Shown: positions 16,854 to 26,592, numbered from the stretch's first letter. The stretch: DNA of 37,154 bases from an uncultured Clostridium sp. (GCA_948435735.1 CAOJGX010000018.1:1-37154); one strand, 5' to 3'. Program-made: numbers and translations. The notes: generated by a model not told the origin, from the letters alone.

Positions 16854-17848
16854 AAATTTTAGTAACCGGAGGTTTGGGATTTTTGGGGTCCCATATTTGT
16901 GTAGAATTGTTGAGAAATAGTGATGAAGTTGTAGTAGTGGACAACTTATTTAATAGCAAAATTGAGGTAAAAGATAGAATTCAGCAAATTGCTGGGAAAG
17001 AAATCAAAGTCTATATTGGTGATTGTGCAGAAGAAGAATTAATGACCAAGGTATTTTCTGAAAATGCGATTGACAGTGTCATTCATTGTGCAGGTTTGAA
17101 AGCAGTTGGCGAATCAGTTGAAAAACCAATTTGGTATTATCAAACCAATTTGGGAACTACGCTAAATTTGTTAAAAATGATGCAAAAATACCAAGTCAAA
17201 AAAATCATTTTTAGTTCAACTGCAACTGTATATGGCGTTCCAGCCAAAGCACAAGTGGACGAAACGTTTGAAACAGGAAAAACAACCAATCCGTATGCCA
17301 CTTCAAAATATATGATAGAAAGAATTTTAGAAGATGTTTATGCATCAGATAACACTTGGAGTATGGGAATTTTAAGATATTTCAATCCAATTGGTGCTCA
17401 TGAAAGTGGCTTAATTGGGGAAGAACCAAACGGCATTCCGAATAATCTAATGCCCTATATTTTGAAAGTTGCAAAAGGAGAATTGCCAATTTTAAGCGTT
17501 TTTGGAAACGATTACGATACACCAGACGGAACGGGTGTCAGAGATTATATTCATGTGGTGGATTTGGCAAAAGCGCATTTAAAAGCTGTCGAGAAATTAA
17601 ACGAAGGTGCTGGCATTTATCAATATAACATTGGCACAGGAACAGGATACAGCGTTTTAGACATTATCCAGAATTTTGAAAAAGTAAATGGCATAAAAAT
17701 CAATTACCAAATCGTGCCAAGAAGAGCAGGAGATGTAGCAGCTTGTTTTTCAAGGCCAGTCAAAGCAGAACGTGAATTGGGTTGGAAAGCAGAGAAAACG
17801 ATTGAAGATATGTGCAAAGATGCTTGGAATTTTGCTAAGAAAAAATAA
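16850..17848 (+). CDS. galE: UDP-glucose 4-epimerase
   Basis: This 332-aa short-chain dehydrogenase/epimerase has an NAD-binding GGLGFLGSH motif, the catalytic region SSTATVYG, the YATSK active-site motif, and the GalE signature GILRYFNPIGAHESGLIGEEP. It interconverts UDP-glucose and UDP-galactose (or the N-acetyl forms), supplying precursors for the neighbouring glycosyltransferases. It overlaps the flippase by four bases and the next glycosyltransferase by one base (TAATG). Confidence 0.93.
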   Translation: MKILVTGGLGFLGSHICVELLRNSDEVVVVDNLFNSKIEVKDRIQQIAGKEIKVYIGDCAEEELMTKVFSENAIDSVIHCAGLKAVGESVEKPIWYYQTNLGTTLNLLKMMQKYQVKKIIFSSTATVYGVPAKAQVDETFETGKTTNPYATSKYMIERILEDVYASDNTWSMGILRYFNPIGAHESGLIGEEPNGIPNNLMPYILKVAKGELPILSVFGNDYDTPDGTGVRDYIHVVDLAKAHLKAVEKLNEGAGIYQYNIGTGTGYSVLDIIQNFEKVNGIKINYQIVPRRAGDVAACFSRPVKAERELGWKAEKTIEDMCKDAWNFAKKK

Positions 17849-18768
17849 TGAGAAATGGAAAAATTATGAAAGTTGCAATGATTGTTGTTGAATTTAATGA
17901 TGCAGAGGAAACCATCCAATATGTAAATCAAATAGCCAGCTATGACAAGATACAACGAATTGTAGTAGTAGATAACCATTCTACGAATTTGGACACTATG
18001 AATTCTTTGAAAAAAATTCAAAATGAGAAAGTTGTCGTTGTGCAAGCAGAGAAAAATGGTGGTTATAATTATGGCAATAATTTTGGGATTCAATATTTGG
18101 AGAAAATGGGCGAAACATATGATTATTTGATTATTTCTAATCCAGATATTAGAATTGAAGAAGAGGCGATAGAAACGTGTTTGAATGTGCTAGAGGCAAG
18201 AAAAAATGTTGCCGTAGTGGCACCACGAATGTATCATCAAAACCAGAAACCAGTGCGTAGGAGCAGTTGGAAAATGAGGACTTTTTGGTTAGATGTGATT
18301 CATTCAACTAGGTTTTTGGAACTAATATTTTACAGAAAATTGCGTCAAGGCGAATATGCAGAAAAGGATTATGCCCAAGAGTTATTACAAGTAGAAGCGA
18401 TTTCGGGCGCGTTTTTTATCATAAAATATGAGATTTATAAGCAAATTGGTGGGTTTGACGAAAATGTATTTTTGTTTTATGAAGAGGATATTCTGGCGAA
18501 ACAATTGCAAGAAAAAGGGTATCAGACAATGAGTGTGAATACAGCAAAGTTTATTCATTTTGAAAGTAGAACGATTGGAAAAACGTTGAGTTATTATCGT
18601 AAAATCAAGCAATTATATGAAAGTAAAATCTATTATCAAAAAAGGTATAATGGTGTTACTTTTTTGCAAATAAAAATATTTGCAATATTAAATTTATTGC
18701 ACAAAATTGAATTGTTATTTGAAATTCCAATTCGTAAAATGTTTAAACATATTGAAAATAATAAATAA
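17848..18768 (+). CDS. GT2 family glycosyltransferase (rhamnosyltransferase-type)
   Basis: This protein is about 306 aa. Motifs include VVDNHSTNLDTM, NGGYNYGNNFG, the DXD-like SNPDIRIE and GAFFIIKYEIYKQIGGFDE with FYEEDI. They are typical of WcaA/RfbF-type GT2 enzymes of surface polysaccharides. The ATG at 17848 overlaps the galE stop (TAATG). An in-frame ATG at 17866 (MKVAMIVVEF) fits the family start better, and neither has a strong ribosome binding site. It is the last gene of the polysaccharide operon. The promoter of the next gene lies inside its 3' end. Confidence 0.85.
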   Translation: MRNGKIMKVAMIVVEFNDAEETIQYVNQIASYDKIQRIVVVDNHSTNLDTMNSLKKIQNEKVVVVQAEKNGGYNYGNNFGIQYLEKMGETYDYLIISNPDIRIEEEAIETCLNVLEARKNVAVVAPRMYHQNQKPVRRSSWKMRTFWLDVIHSTRFLELIFYRKLRQGEYAEKDYAQELLQVEAISGAFFIIKYEIYKQIGGFDENVFLFYEEDILAKQLQEKGYQTMSVNTAKFIHFESRTIGKTLSYYRKIKQLYESKIYYQKRYNGVTFLQIKIFAILNLLHKIELLFEIPIRKMFKHIENNK

Positions 18769-18780
18769 AGATGATATAAT
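18752..18780 (+). promoter_or_regulatory. Promoter for the U32 gene
   Basis: TTGAAA-N17-TATAAT overlaps the 3' end of the glycosyltransferase gene and lies 44 bases before the U32 start. Confidence 0.75.
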
Positions 18781-18823
18781 ACAAATCGTAAAAATAGGTA
18801 AATATGAAATAAAGGGAAATATC

Positions 18824-20054
18824 ATGAAAAAAATAGAATTATTAGCACCTGCAGGTTCTTTTGAAAAAGCAAAAGTTGCCTTTACATATGGTGCAGATGC
18901 CGTATATTTGCGGTACTTCAAAATTATCGCTTCGTTCACGTTCTCAGATGAACGATGATGATTTAGTAAAAACAGTAAAATACGCTAAGAAATTGGGAAA
19001 AAAAGTATATGTAGCCATTAATATCTTTGCTTGGGATGAAAATTATGAAGAAATTAAGGCACAAGCAAGAATTTTGAACGATTTGATGGTGGATGGTATG
19101 ATTATTTCAGATGGTGGTGTGGTTGAGGCTGTCAAAGAAGCAGCACCAAATGTTGAGATACATATTAGTACGCAGGCCAATACGGTAAGTTATCATACCT
19201 GTAATTTTTGGTATAAAAATGGTGCGAAACGAATTGTTTTGGGCCGAGAGTTAAATAAAGAGCAAATTCGCGAGATTATGGAACATAAGCCAGATGATTT
19301 AGAGATTGAAATGTTTGGGCATGGCGCTTTGTGTTTTGGATATTCGGGAAGATGTTTTTTAAGCGAATTTTTGGCAAATCGTTCAGGCAATCTTGGCGAT
19401 TGTGCACAACCGTGCAGATGGGCATTTAATTTATATGCAGAGGAGAGGAATCATCCAGGTGAATTCATGCCTTTGGATACAGATGAAAATGGAACCTATA
19501 TTTTTTCTTCTAAAGATTTATGCTTAATTCGTGAATTACCAGAAATTATTGAAATGGGCGTAGATAGCTTGAAAATTGAAGGAAGATTGAAAACAGAATA
19601 TTATTTAGCCAGTGTAATCAATAGTTACAGAAATGCGATAGATAGCATTTATGCAAATCCAAGCGAGTATGATGATACGAAATATTTAAAGGAATTGGAG
19701 AAAACCAAAACACGTGGTTTGACAACGTTTTTCTTCAATAGTCGAGATAATAAGGATTTTCAAGATTATTCAGGTCGTCAATATAATAGTGAATATGAAT
19801 TTGGTGGAAAAATCATTCAGCAAATCGAAGATAAAGTTTTGATAGAAATTCGTAATAAGTTGTCTGTAGGAGATACGTTGGAATTATTGGTTCCAGGTCA
19901 AATTGAGCCAGTTACATTTCAGATAAAGAATTTGTGGCATGATGAAACAGGTGAAGAGATCGCAACAGTCAATCCAGGAAAAGCTGAGCAGAAGGTTATT
20001 TTGCAGATTCCTTGTGAAGTCAAGGAAGGTTGGATTTTGAGGAGGAAGAAATAA
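18824..20054 (+). CDS. U32 peptidase-family protein (TrhP/YrrO-like), requiring a +1 shift at CGG 18911
   Basis: The start MKKIELLAPAGSFEKAKVAF and the motifs GHGALCFGYSGRCFLSEFLANRSGNLGDCAQPCRW place it in the U32 family. Several members (TrhP/YegQ) take part in prephenate-dependent 5-hydroxyuridine formation in tRNA; some are annotated as collagenase-like. The first 29 codons are in one frame (stop at 18956-18958) and the rest, from VYL-GTSKLSLRSRSQM onward, in the +1 frame. Skipping the C of CGG 18911 yields a 409-aa protein with the GADAVYxGTSxLSLR family signature intact. Length and C-terminal domain fit the tRNA-hydroxylation subgroup, but the precise substrate is inferred. Confidence 0.85.
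18911..18913 (+). other. Recoding site 4: CGG near the start of the U32 gene
   Basis: Context is GTA TAT TTG CGG TAC TTC. Skipping C gives TTG GGT ACT TCA AAA, that is L-G-T-S-K, as expected for the family. Without the shift only a 44-aa peptide is made. Confidence 0.8.
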
Positions 20055-20080
20055 AGTAAAGAGAGAAGGGATAATTTAGT

Positions 20081-20407
20081 TTGCAAAATGATTTATTGAA
20101 TATAGAAAAAATAAGAGAATTAGTAAAAAACAGAAAAATAGATTGGACGAAACATTGTTTAAATCGATTAAACCAAAGAAATATCACAATAAAAGATGTG
20201 AAAAATGCAATTAATAGTGGATTTGTGATAGAATGCTATAGGAACGATTATCCATATCCAAGTTGTTTGATTTTAGGATATAGTATAAAAAATAAAATTT
20301 TACATGTAGTATGTGGAGTAAGTCATGAATATGTACATATGATTACAGCATATTATCCTAATCAAAATAAATGGGAAGATGATATGAAAATAAGGAGGAA
20401 ACAATAA
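20081..20407 (+). CDS. DUF4258-like protein, putative toxin of a YgiT-linked pair
   Basis: This 108-aa protein probably starts at TTG 20081, with GAGAAGGG upstream. The layout TKHCLNRLNQRNITIKDV, then VIECYRNDYPYPSCLILGY and HVVCGV, fits the DUF4258 family. That family shares the RelE/MqsR-like small RNase scale and is often encoded next to zinc-finger antitoxins. The stop overlaps the next start (TAATG), so the two are co-translated. Toxicity and target are inferred from gene pairing only. Confidence 0.7.
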   Translation: MQNDLLNIEKIRELVKNRKIDWTKHCLNRLNQRNITIKDVKNAINSGFVIECYRNDYPYPSCLILGYSIKNKILHVVCGVSHEYVHMITAYYPNQNKWEDDMKIRRKQ

Positions 20408-20637
20408 TGGATTGTTTTATGTGTAAAGGTGATTTAGAAGAGAAGAAAGTGAATTATATTGTGGATTTAGAAAAAACAATTATTATTATTAAAGGAGTTC
20501 CAGCAAAAGTATGCAAGCAGTGTGGAGAACAATATTTTGATGACAAAACTTCAGAGAATATAGAGAACATTGTAAATCAATTAAAAAAATTACCAATGGA
20601 AGTAAGTATTGTGAATTATACAGAAAAAGTGGCATAA
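20407..20637 (+). CDS. YgiT/MqsA-type zinc-finger protein, putative antitoxin
   Basis: This 76-aa protein has CxxC pairs (CFMCKGD near the N-terminus and CKQCGEQYFD in the middle) that match the MqsA N-terminal zinc-binding domain. It ends soon afterwards, without the C-terminal helix-turn-helix of full-length MqsA (131 aa in E. coli). It could therefore neutralise the toxin but probably does not bind an operator by itself. It overlaps the DUF4258 gene by one base. Confidence 0.75.
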   Translation: MDCFMCKGDLEEKKVNYIVDLEKTIIIIKGVPAKVCKQCGEQYFDDKTSENIENIVNQLKKLPMEVSIVNYTEKVA

Positions 20638-20649
20638 AAGGAGGAAGAA

Positions 20650-22506
20650 ATGAGAATTTTATATCTACTATCCATCATTCTGTTAGGAGCAGGATTTTTG
20701 GGATTTAAAAAATCAGATGAAAAGTTAAATATCATCAAATGGGTGACAATTTTTATAATTAGTTTGATGGGATACAATATCACAATTTGTATGCTTTTGG
20801 GGTTGCTTAAAATAACGTGTCATTTGTGGTTGTTATCGCTTATCAATGTTGTGTTTGCGGTAGTTTTGGGATACAAAGCTGTGAAAAATAAAGAGTTTCA
20901 AAAGTATACAGCCTCCAAACAAGATTGGATTGGTCTGGCTGTGTTGTGTGCCATTTTTGCAGTTATTGTCGTTAAGGAAATTCAGCCACAAGATGGCGGT
21001 TTAAAATATGCCGCTTTGGATTCTGCGATTCATTATCGCGCAGCTAAACATTTTTCAGATCATTTAATTATTTTTGTCAACAATCCAGATAAAACTATTT
21101 TTAACTTTAATGTCATGCAAACAGGAGCATATATTAATGATGGGTTACTCATGAATGTCATAAATGGTTTGTTTGGTGTGCCAGAATATTATGTATATGA
21201 AGCATTTGATATTGGCATATTATTCATAAGCAGTTTAGCTTTTTTCGCCTTGATTATGGCCAAAATCAAAGGCAAATTAGGGTTTGTACTTACGATGTTT
21301 TTGCTATGGTTATTTATGTTTGCGTATCCGTATAATTCGTATCTATATGGATTTTCGTATTTATCGCTAGGGGTTGTGTTTGTAACAGGTTTAATTATGG
21401 TGGTTCCATTGCTGTTTGAAACATTAAAAACGCCTTTTGTCATAACATTAATTGCTTTATTAGCAATGGGAATGATTTTCTCTTATTGTTTATTTGTACC
21501 AGGCGTGTTTGCAGCGATTTGTATTTACATTTTTATCAAAGATTTTGGCGAAGAAGGAAAAACCTATTTCAAACTATTTAAGAAGAAAACTTTGATTGTT
21601 ACAGGAATTTTATTATTAATAACTATTTTAGGGATTGGCTATTTATTTGTACCAACTTTTTTTATTGCTGACCAAAGTAATTTGGTAGATGCGTTAAAAA
21701 ATCCAGGTGGTATGTATTCGGAATTATTTGTAAACTTTGAATTTTATGCATTTTTTGGTGTATTATATATAGTAGATATTGTGATAAAGGTACGAAAAAA
21801 AGAGTTTAAGATATCGTTTTTAGATAGTTTCAGTTTGGTATTTGGTGCATATTTTGTAGTCGTTTGGCTAGGTATGCGAATGGGGATTGTATCGGATTAC
21901 TATTTCTTCAAATTATATTATATTTTGTGGGTTTGTATTTTGGCAATTACCATAAAATTGGTCAATGAATATGTGCAGAAAAAATATTTCAAAATTATTT
22001 TACCAATTTACGAAGGTGCTTGGGTTTTACTTGTCGTTTTAACGATTGTTTTCAAAGCAGGAACGATTTTGCCACAAGAAAAAAAGCAAACTTTGCCCAA
22101 TTATGTAGGTGTTTATTTTGAACAAAATTATTTTTTCAAAGGCTCGATATTTGCCTTTAACAATTTTGCCAAAGACCAAATAGAAACTGCGAAAATTTTG
22201 AAAACAATCGAAGATGTCAAAGCAGAAAATATTTTGCTGATAACAGGAAGTAATTATGAAAGAGCTTGGACGTTAGCCATTAGCGATTTACAAACCGATG
22301 GCATGAAATATGACAAGATTATTGGTGATGCTACGAAATATTATTTACAAGATGGTTTGGCTAAAGAACATGTCAAATACATTGTAAAGATAGGAATGAC
22401 AGATGAGACAGAAGATTTGGATGAATATTTGAAGGAAAATCCAAATCAAAATCAGATCGATGTATTACATCAATCAAAAAGATGTTATATTGTAAAGAAA
22501 AATTAA
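20650..22506 (+). CDS. Large polytopic membrane protein (possible GT-C-like); function unknown
   Basis: This 618-aa protein has some 12 hydrophobic segments through about residue 470 and a soluble C-terminal part of about 140 residues (from NYVGVYFEQNYF). A start of GGAGGAAGAAATG places a good ribosome binding site 12 bases after the antitoxin stop. A conserved-looking loop after segment 4 (EIQPQDGGLKYAALDSAIHYRAAKHFSD) contains acidic and His residues. Such loops occur in GT-C-type glycosyltransferases, which use lipid-linked donors. I cannot name a family with confidence. It may serve the nearby polysaccharide operon. Confidence 0.65.
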   Translation: MRILYLLSIILLGAGFLGFKKSDEKLNIIKWVTIFIISLMGYNITICMLLGLLKITCHLWLLSLINVVFAVVLGYKAVKNKEFQKYTASKQDWIGLAVLCAIFAVIVVKEIQPQDGGLKYAALDSAIHYRAAKHFSDHLIIFVNNPDKTIFNFNVMQTGAYINDGLLMNVINGLFGVPEYYVYEAFDIGILFISSLAFFALIMAKIKGKLGFVLTMFLLWLFMFAYPYNSYLYGFSYLSLGVVFVTGLIMVVPLLFETLKTPFVITLIALLAMGMIFSYCLFVPGVFAAICIYIFIKDFGEEGKTYFKLFKKKTLIVTGILLLITILGIGYLFVPTFFIADQSNLVDALKNPGGMYSELFVNFEFYAFFGVLYIVDIVIKVRKKEFKISFLDSFSLVFGAYFVVVWLGMRMGIVSDYYFFKLYYILWVCILAITIKLVNEYVQKKYFKIILPIYEGAWVLLVVLTIVFKAGTILPQEKKQTLPNYVGVYFEQNYFFKGSIFAFNNFAKDQIETAKILKTIEDVKAENILLITGSNYERAWTLAISDLQTDGMKYDKIIGDATKYYLQDGLAKEHVKYIVKIGMTDETEDLDEYLKENPNQNQIDVLHQSKRCYIVKKN

Positions 22507-22514
22507 AATAGCTA

Positions 22515-22543
22515 TTGAACGAAAATCAAGTTTATGATATAAA
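22515..22543 (+). promoter_or_regulatory. Promoter for rlmN-prpC-prkC
   Basis: TTGAAC-N17-TATAAA lies about 16 bases before the rlmN TTG start, with the GGGAGGA ribosome binding site between them. Confidence 0.65.
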
Positions 22544-22558
22544 ATAAGGGAGGAATTT

Positions 22559-23602
22559 TTGAAAAAAAATATACGAAATTATCCGTTAGACGAATTAAAA
22601 GAAGAATTAAAAAAACTTGACGAAAAGCCCTTTCGAGCCGAGCAAATTTTTCGTTGGCTGAATGTGGAAAAAGTCACCAATTTTGATGAAATGACGAATT
22701 TATCTCTTGACTTAAGAAAGAAATTAGAAGATAATTATACTATCGGAAATTTTAAAATAGAACATAAATTAGTTTCCAAAGATGGAACCAAAAAATACTT
22801 ATTCAATTTATGTGATGACGAAAATAATTTAATTGAAACAGTTTTAATGCAATATCATCACGGTTATACAGTGTGTGTTTCTTCTCAAATTGGATGTAAA
22901 ATGGGGTGTAAATTTTGTGCTTCAACTGGAATTCCTTTTGTCAGAAATTTGGAAGCTAGTGAAATAGTAGAACAAATCATTGCCATTGAGCAAGAGGAAA
23001 AAATCCGTATTTCCAATATTGTTTTTATGGGAATTGGCGAGCCATTGGATAATTTTGAGAATGTGATGAAAGCGATTGAAATCATCAATCATCCGAAAGG
23101 TTTAAATATAGGAGCACGTCATATTTCAATTTCCACAAGTGGAGTGGTTCCGAAGATTTACGAATTGGCTGATAGGCAGATGCAGTGTACGTTATCGATT
23201 TCTTTACATAGTAGCAATAATGCAATAAGAAGTTCCATGATGCCAATCAATCGTACATATCCAATTGAAGAATTAATGAAGGCTTGTCAGTATTATATTG
23301 AAAAAACGAATAAACGAATTTCTTTTGAATATGCTTTGGCAAAGGAAAATAATGATAATATAAACGATGCCAAAGAATTAGTAAAATTATTGAAAGGAAA
23401 ATTAGCCCATGTCAATTTAATTCCCATTAATGAAATTGAAGATGGAACATATCGCAAAAGTACAAATGAAAATATCCTAACATTTAGAGATTATCTAAAT
23501 GAACATGGAGTAGTAGCAACCATTAGAAGAGAATTAGGTTCAGACATTAAGGCAGCTTGTGGTCAATTACGTAGACAAAGTTTGAATCAGAATAAGAGGT
23601 GA
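22559..23602 (+). CDS. rlmN: Dual-specificity 23S rRNA (A2503)/tRNA (A37) C2 methyltransferase RlmN
   Basis: The start is TTG with GGGAGGA (22548-22554) upstream; no suitable ATG exists nearby. The 347-aa length is normal. The radical SAM motif CxxxCxxC (GCKMGCKFCAST, about residues 113, 117 and 120), the FMGIGEPL motif and the C-terminal acceptor-cysteine region (AACGQLR) are all present. The enzyme methylates A2503 of 23S rRNA and A37 of some tRNAs. Its stop codon overlaps the prpC ribosome binding site (AAGAGGTGA), so it is coupled to the signalling pair downstream, a common order in Firmicutes. Confidence 0.95.
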   Translation: MKKNIRNYPLDELKEELKKLDEKPFRAEQIFRWLNVEKVTNFDEMTNLSLDLRKKLEDNYTIGNFKIEHKLVSKDGTKKYLFNLCDDENNLIETVLMQYHHGYTVCVSSQIGCKMGCKFCASTGIPFVRNLEASEIVEQIIAIEQEEKIRISNIVFMGIGEPLDNFENVMKAIEIINHPKGLNIGARHISISTSGVVPKIYELADRQMQCTLSISLHSSNNAIRSSMMPINRTYPIEELMKACQYYIEKTNKRISFEYALAKENNDNINDAKELVKLLKGKLAHVNLIPINEIEDGTYRKSTNENILTFRDYLNEHGVVATIRRELGSDIKAACGQLRRQSLNQNKR

Positions 23603-23609
23603 GACAAGT

Positions 23610-24386
23610 TTGAGGATTTTAGCGAAATCAGACATCGGCAAAGCGCGAGACATGAACCAAGATAGTTTTTATGCTGCGCAAGAAGATGATGAAATTAAAT
23701 TATTTATATTAGCTGACGGAATGGGAGGCTACAAAGGTGGCGAAATTGCCAGTTCTGTAGCGGTGTATAGTACCCAAAATTATATTTGTAATAATTTTGA
23801 AAATACCCCAAAAGAAAAAGAAGCGATTTTGAAATTAATCGTAGATAGCATGGAATATGCGAATTTGATGGTATATGAACGTTCCAAAGAGGAAGAAGAA
23901 TTGAAAGATATGGGTACTACTTTGGACGTGTGTTTAATATATAATAATAAGGCATATATTGGTCATGTTGGTGATAGCAGAATTTATCGTATCCGCAAGA
24001 ATTTTATGAGAAGACTGACGAAAGACCACAGTTATGTTGAGCAATTAGTGCAAGATGGAAAAATCACGAAGGAAGAAGCTGACATACATCCAAAGAAAAA
24101 TATGCTAGTAAAAGCAATTGGCTGTAATTCTTTGGTAGAACCGGATGTAATTTATAAAGCATTTTTGAAGGACGATATTATCCTCATGTGTTCAGATGGC
24201 CTAACCAATATGCTAAAAGATGACGAAATTTATAAAGTTTTATTGGAAAATTCTGAAAATCCAGTTGCTGCTTTAATCAACAGTGCCAATCGAGAAGGCG
24301 GAGTTGATAATATTACAGCAATTATCATCGATAATATAGAAAAAGAACCAGAGAAAGAACCACAAAACGAAGAAATAGAAAAATAA
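23610..24386 (+). CDS. prpC: PP2C-family Ser/Thr phosphatase PrpC/Stp
   Basis: This 258-aa protein starts at TTG 23610, with AGGTGA overlapping the rlmN stop. Metal-binding PP2C motifs are in order: DIGKARDMNQDSF, LADGMGGYKGGEIAS, GHVGDSRIYR, LTKDHSYVEQLV, CSDGLTNML and GGVDNITAI. It dephosphorylates substrates of the adjacent kinase PrkC. The C-terminus is a Glu/Lys-rich tail. All five CGG triplets within it are out of frame. Confidence 0.95.
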   Translation: MRILAKSDIGKARDMNQDSFYAAQEDDEIKLFILADGMGGYKGGEIASSVAVYSTQNYICNNFENTPKEKEAILKLIVDSMEYANLMVYERSKEEEELKDMGTTLDVCLIYNNKAYIGHVGDSRIYRIRKNFMRRLTKDHSYVEQLVQDGKITKEEADIHPKKNMLVKAIGCNSLVEPDVIYKAFLKDDIILMCSDGLTNMLKDDEIYKVLLENSENPVAALINSANREGGVDNITAIIIDNIEKEPEKEPQNEEIEK

Positions 24387-24409
24387 GAAGATTTTAAGGA
24401 GAGATTAAA

Positions 24410-26509
24410 ATGAATCTTGTAGGAAAAATGTTAGATAATCGATATGAAATTTTAGAGAAAATCGGAAATGGTGGAATGGCAACGGTTTACAAAGCAAAGT
24501 GTCATGTACTAAATCGTTATGTTGCTGTAAAAGTTCTAAAAGATGAATTTACCACAGACAGTGATTTTATCAAAAAATTCAATTCAGAAGCCCAAGCTGC
24601 TGCCAGTTTGGCACATCCAAACATTGTATCTATTTATGATGTAGGGAATGAAGACAATTTGTATTATATTGTTATGGAGCTAATTCAAGGGAAAACGCTA
24701 AAAGAAATCATTGTGGAAGATGGAATTTTATCTTGGAAATGGTCAGTCAATATTGCCATTCAGATTGCATCAGCGCTAGAAGTGGCTCATAAAAACAATA
24801 TCATACATAGAGATATTAAGCCACACAACATTATCATAACGGAAGATGGGATTGCAAAAGTAACCGATTTTGGTATTGCTAAAGCAGTTTCTAATTCAAC
24901 CATTACAGCGTTTGGGACAACGATTGGTTCGGTGCATTATTTTTCACCAGAACATGCGAAAGGTGGTTTTACAGATGCTAAATCAGATTTATATTCCTTA
25001 GGAATTGTTTTATATGAAATGTTAACAGCACGTGTTCCATTTGATGCGGATACACCTGTTTCAGTTGCTTTAAAACAAGTGCAAGAAGAACCAGTTGAGC
25101 CAATCGAATACAATGACCAAATTCCCAATAGTGTGAATATGATTATTTTAAAAGCGATGCAGAAAAACCCAAATTATCGTTATCAAAATGCAACCGAAAT
25201 GTTAGAAGATTTGAGTAGATCCTTGAAAAATCCAGAAGAGGATTTTGTTGTGATTCACAAAACAGCAGGCAATTCTCCTACCCAAAAAATACCAACCATT
25301 TACGATATTGATAAAAACACAGATAGAAAAGCAAAAAAGTCAGACAAACAAGAAAGTACTAAGAAGAAAAGCAAATTTGGTCAATTTTTAGAACAACATA
25401 AAGCGGTAAAAATCATGTTGATTATCGCAGTTTGTATTGGTTTATTTTTAGCAGCTATGTTTGGAACTTTAGCTATTTTCTCAAGACCATCGCAAATCCA
25501 AATTCCAAATCTAGTACGAGATGAAAATGGAAATGCAAGAACAGAAGAGGCCGCTATTGCTTTGCTAGAAGAATTAGGCTTGAAAAATTATACAGTGGAA
25601 TATGAAAATAGTGATGAGGTAGAAAAAGACCATGTGATTAGTCAAAAACCAGATTATCAAGAAAACTATACAATTAATGTAACAGAAGAGATTAAATTAA
25701 TGGTTAGCCAAGGAAGTTTAGATGAAGCATTGGCTGAGAAATTAAAAAATACAAAAGTGAAATTGCCAAAGAAGATGGTTGGTAAGAAAAAAGAAGATTT
25801 AATCAAAGAATTAGAAGCTTTAACAGAAGATTTAGACGATGAAGATTTAGTTTTGCAATACGAAATCAAAGAAGAATTTAACGAAGAAGTAGAAGCAGGC
25901 ATTGTAACAGAAGTTGACCATGAAGCAGGCGAGGAAATTTCGTTAGACACGAGCCTAACAATTACGGTAAGCAAAGGAAGCCAATATAAAGACGTAACTG
26001 TTCCAAGTGTTGTCAACAAATCAGAAGCAGATGCAAAAACAGCGTTAGGTGCGTTAGGTTTGAAAGTTGACGTAGTTTATGATGAAAATACGAATAAGAG
26101 TGATGGAATTGTCATTTCACAAAGTATTAATGCAAGTAAAACTGTCAAAGAAGGCACAAGCATATCGATAACGGTCAATAAATTGCCAACCAAATCAAAA
26201 GTAACCGTCAATGTAAACCTAAAATCTTTGATGAATTATACAGAGCCAGAACCAGTTACCAATACTGCTTCTAACGAAACCAATACAACATCAACAACGA
26301 CTACACCAGAAATCAAATCATCCAAAGTTGTCATAAAAGTAGGAGATGACACGATTTATTCAGAAACCAAAAAATTGACAACTACCGATATTACAGCAAG
26401 TTATACAGCCTCTGGTGTCAAAGACGTAAAGGTGTATGTAGACGATGTTGTAAAATACAACAAATCCGTAGATTTTTCAGCTGGTGATCAAACTGTAACC
26501 GTAGAATAA
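24410..26509 (+). CDS. prkC: PASTA-domain Ser/Thr kinase PrkC/Stk
   Basis: This 699-aa protein has a Hanks-type kinase domain (about 12-275) with G-loop IGNGGMATVY, catalytic Lys41 (VAVKVL), HRDIKPHN and DFGIA. A basic linker and one transmembrane helix (about 330-357) follow, then extracellular PASTA repeats (about 360-600; for example VPSVVNKSEADAKTALGALGLKV). A Thr/Ser-rich spacer and a small beta-rich terminal module of about 65 residues come last. The family senses muropeptides or lipid II and controls growth, cell-wall synthesis and germination. It forms the usual pair with prpC, 23 bases downstream of it. The extra terminal module after PASTA is not universal. Confidence 0.95.
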   Translation: MNLVGKMLDNRYEILEKIGNGGMATVYKAKCHVLNRYVAVKVLKDEFTTDSDFIKKFNSEAQAAASLAHPNIVSIYDVGNEDNLYYIVMELIQGKTLKEIIVEDGILSWKWSVNIAIQIASALEVAHKNNIIHRDIKPHNIIITEDGIAKVTDFGIAKAVSNSTITAFGTTIGSVHYFSPEHAKGGFTDAKSDLYSLGIVLYEMLTARVPFDADTPVSVALKQVQEEPVEPIEYNDQIPNSVNMIILKAMQKNPNYRYQNATEMLEDLSRSLKNPEEDFVVIHKTAGNSPTQKIPTIYDIDKNTDRKAKKSDKQESTKKKSKFGQFLEQHKAVKIMLIIAVCIGLFLAAMFGTLAIFSRPSQIQIPNLVRDENGNARTEEAAIALLEELGLKNYTVEYENSDEVEKDHVISQKPDYQENYTINVTEEIKLMVSQGSLDEALAEKLKNTKVKLPKKMVGKKKEDLIKELEALTEDLDDEDLVLQYEIKEEFNEEVEAGIVTEVDHEAGEEISLDTSLTITVSKGSQYKDVTVPSVVNKSEADAKTALGALGLKVDVVYDENTNKSDGIVISQSINASKTVKEGTSISITVNKLPTKSKVTVNVNLKSLMNYTEPEPVTNTASNETNTTSTTTTPEIKSSKVVIKVGDDTIYSETKKLTTTDITASYTASGVKDVKVYVDDVVKYNKSVDFSAGDQTVTVE

Positions 26510-26514
26510 AAAAC

Positions 26515-26539
26515 TGTAGGGGCGATTATCAATCGCCCG
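26515..26539 (+). repeat. Solo copy B of the 25-bp interspersed palindromic repeat
   Basis: Same end sequence as the borders of elements A and C (hairpin core GGGCGATTATCAATCGCCC), placed 6 bases after the prkC stop. Its hairpin could act in mRNA 3'-end stability. No T tract follows. Confidence 0.85.
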
Positions 26540-26592
26540 CAAAATACCCTAGAAACAAGGGAAAATGAGAAACAAGAAATGAGGAAACCACT

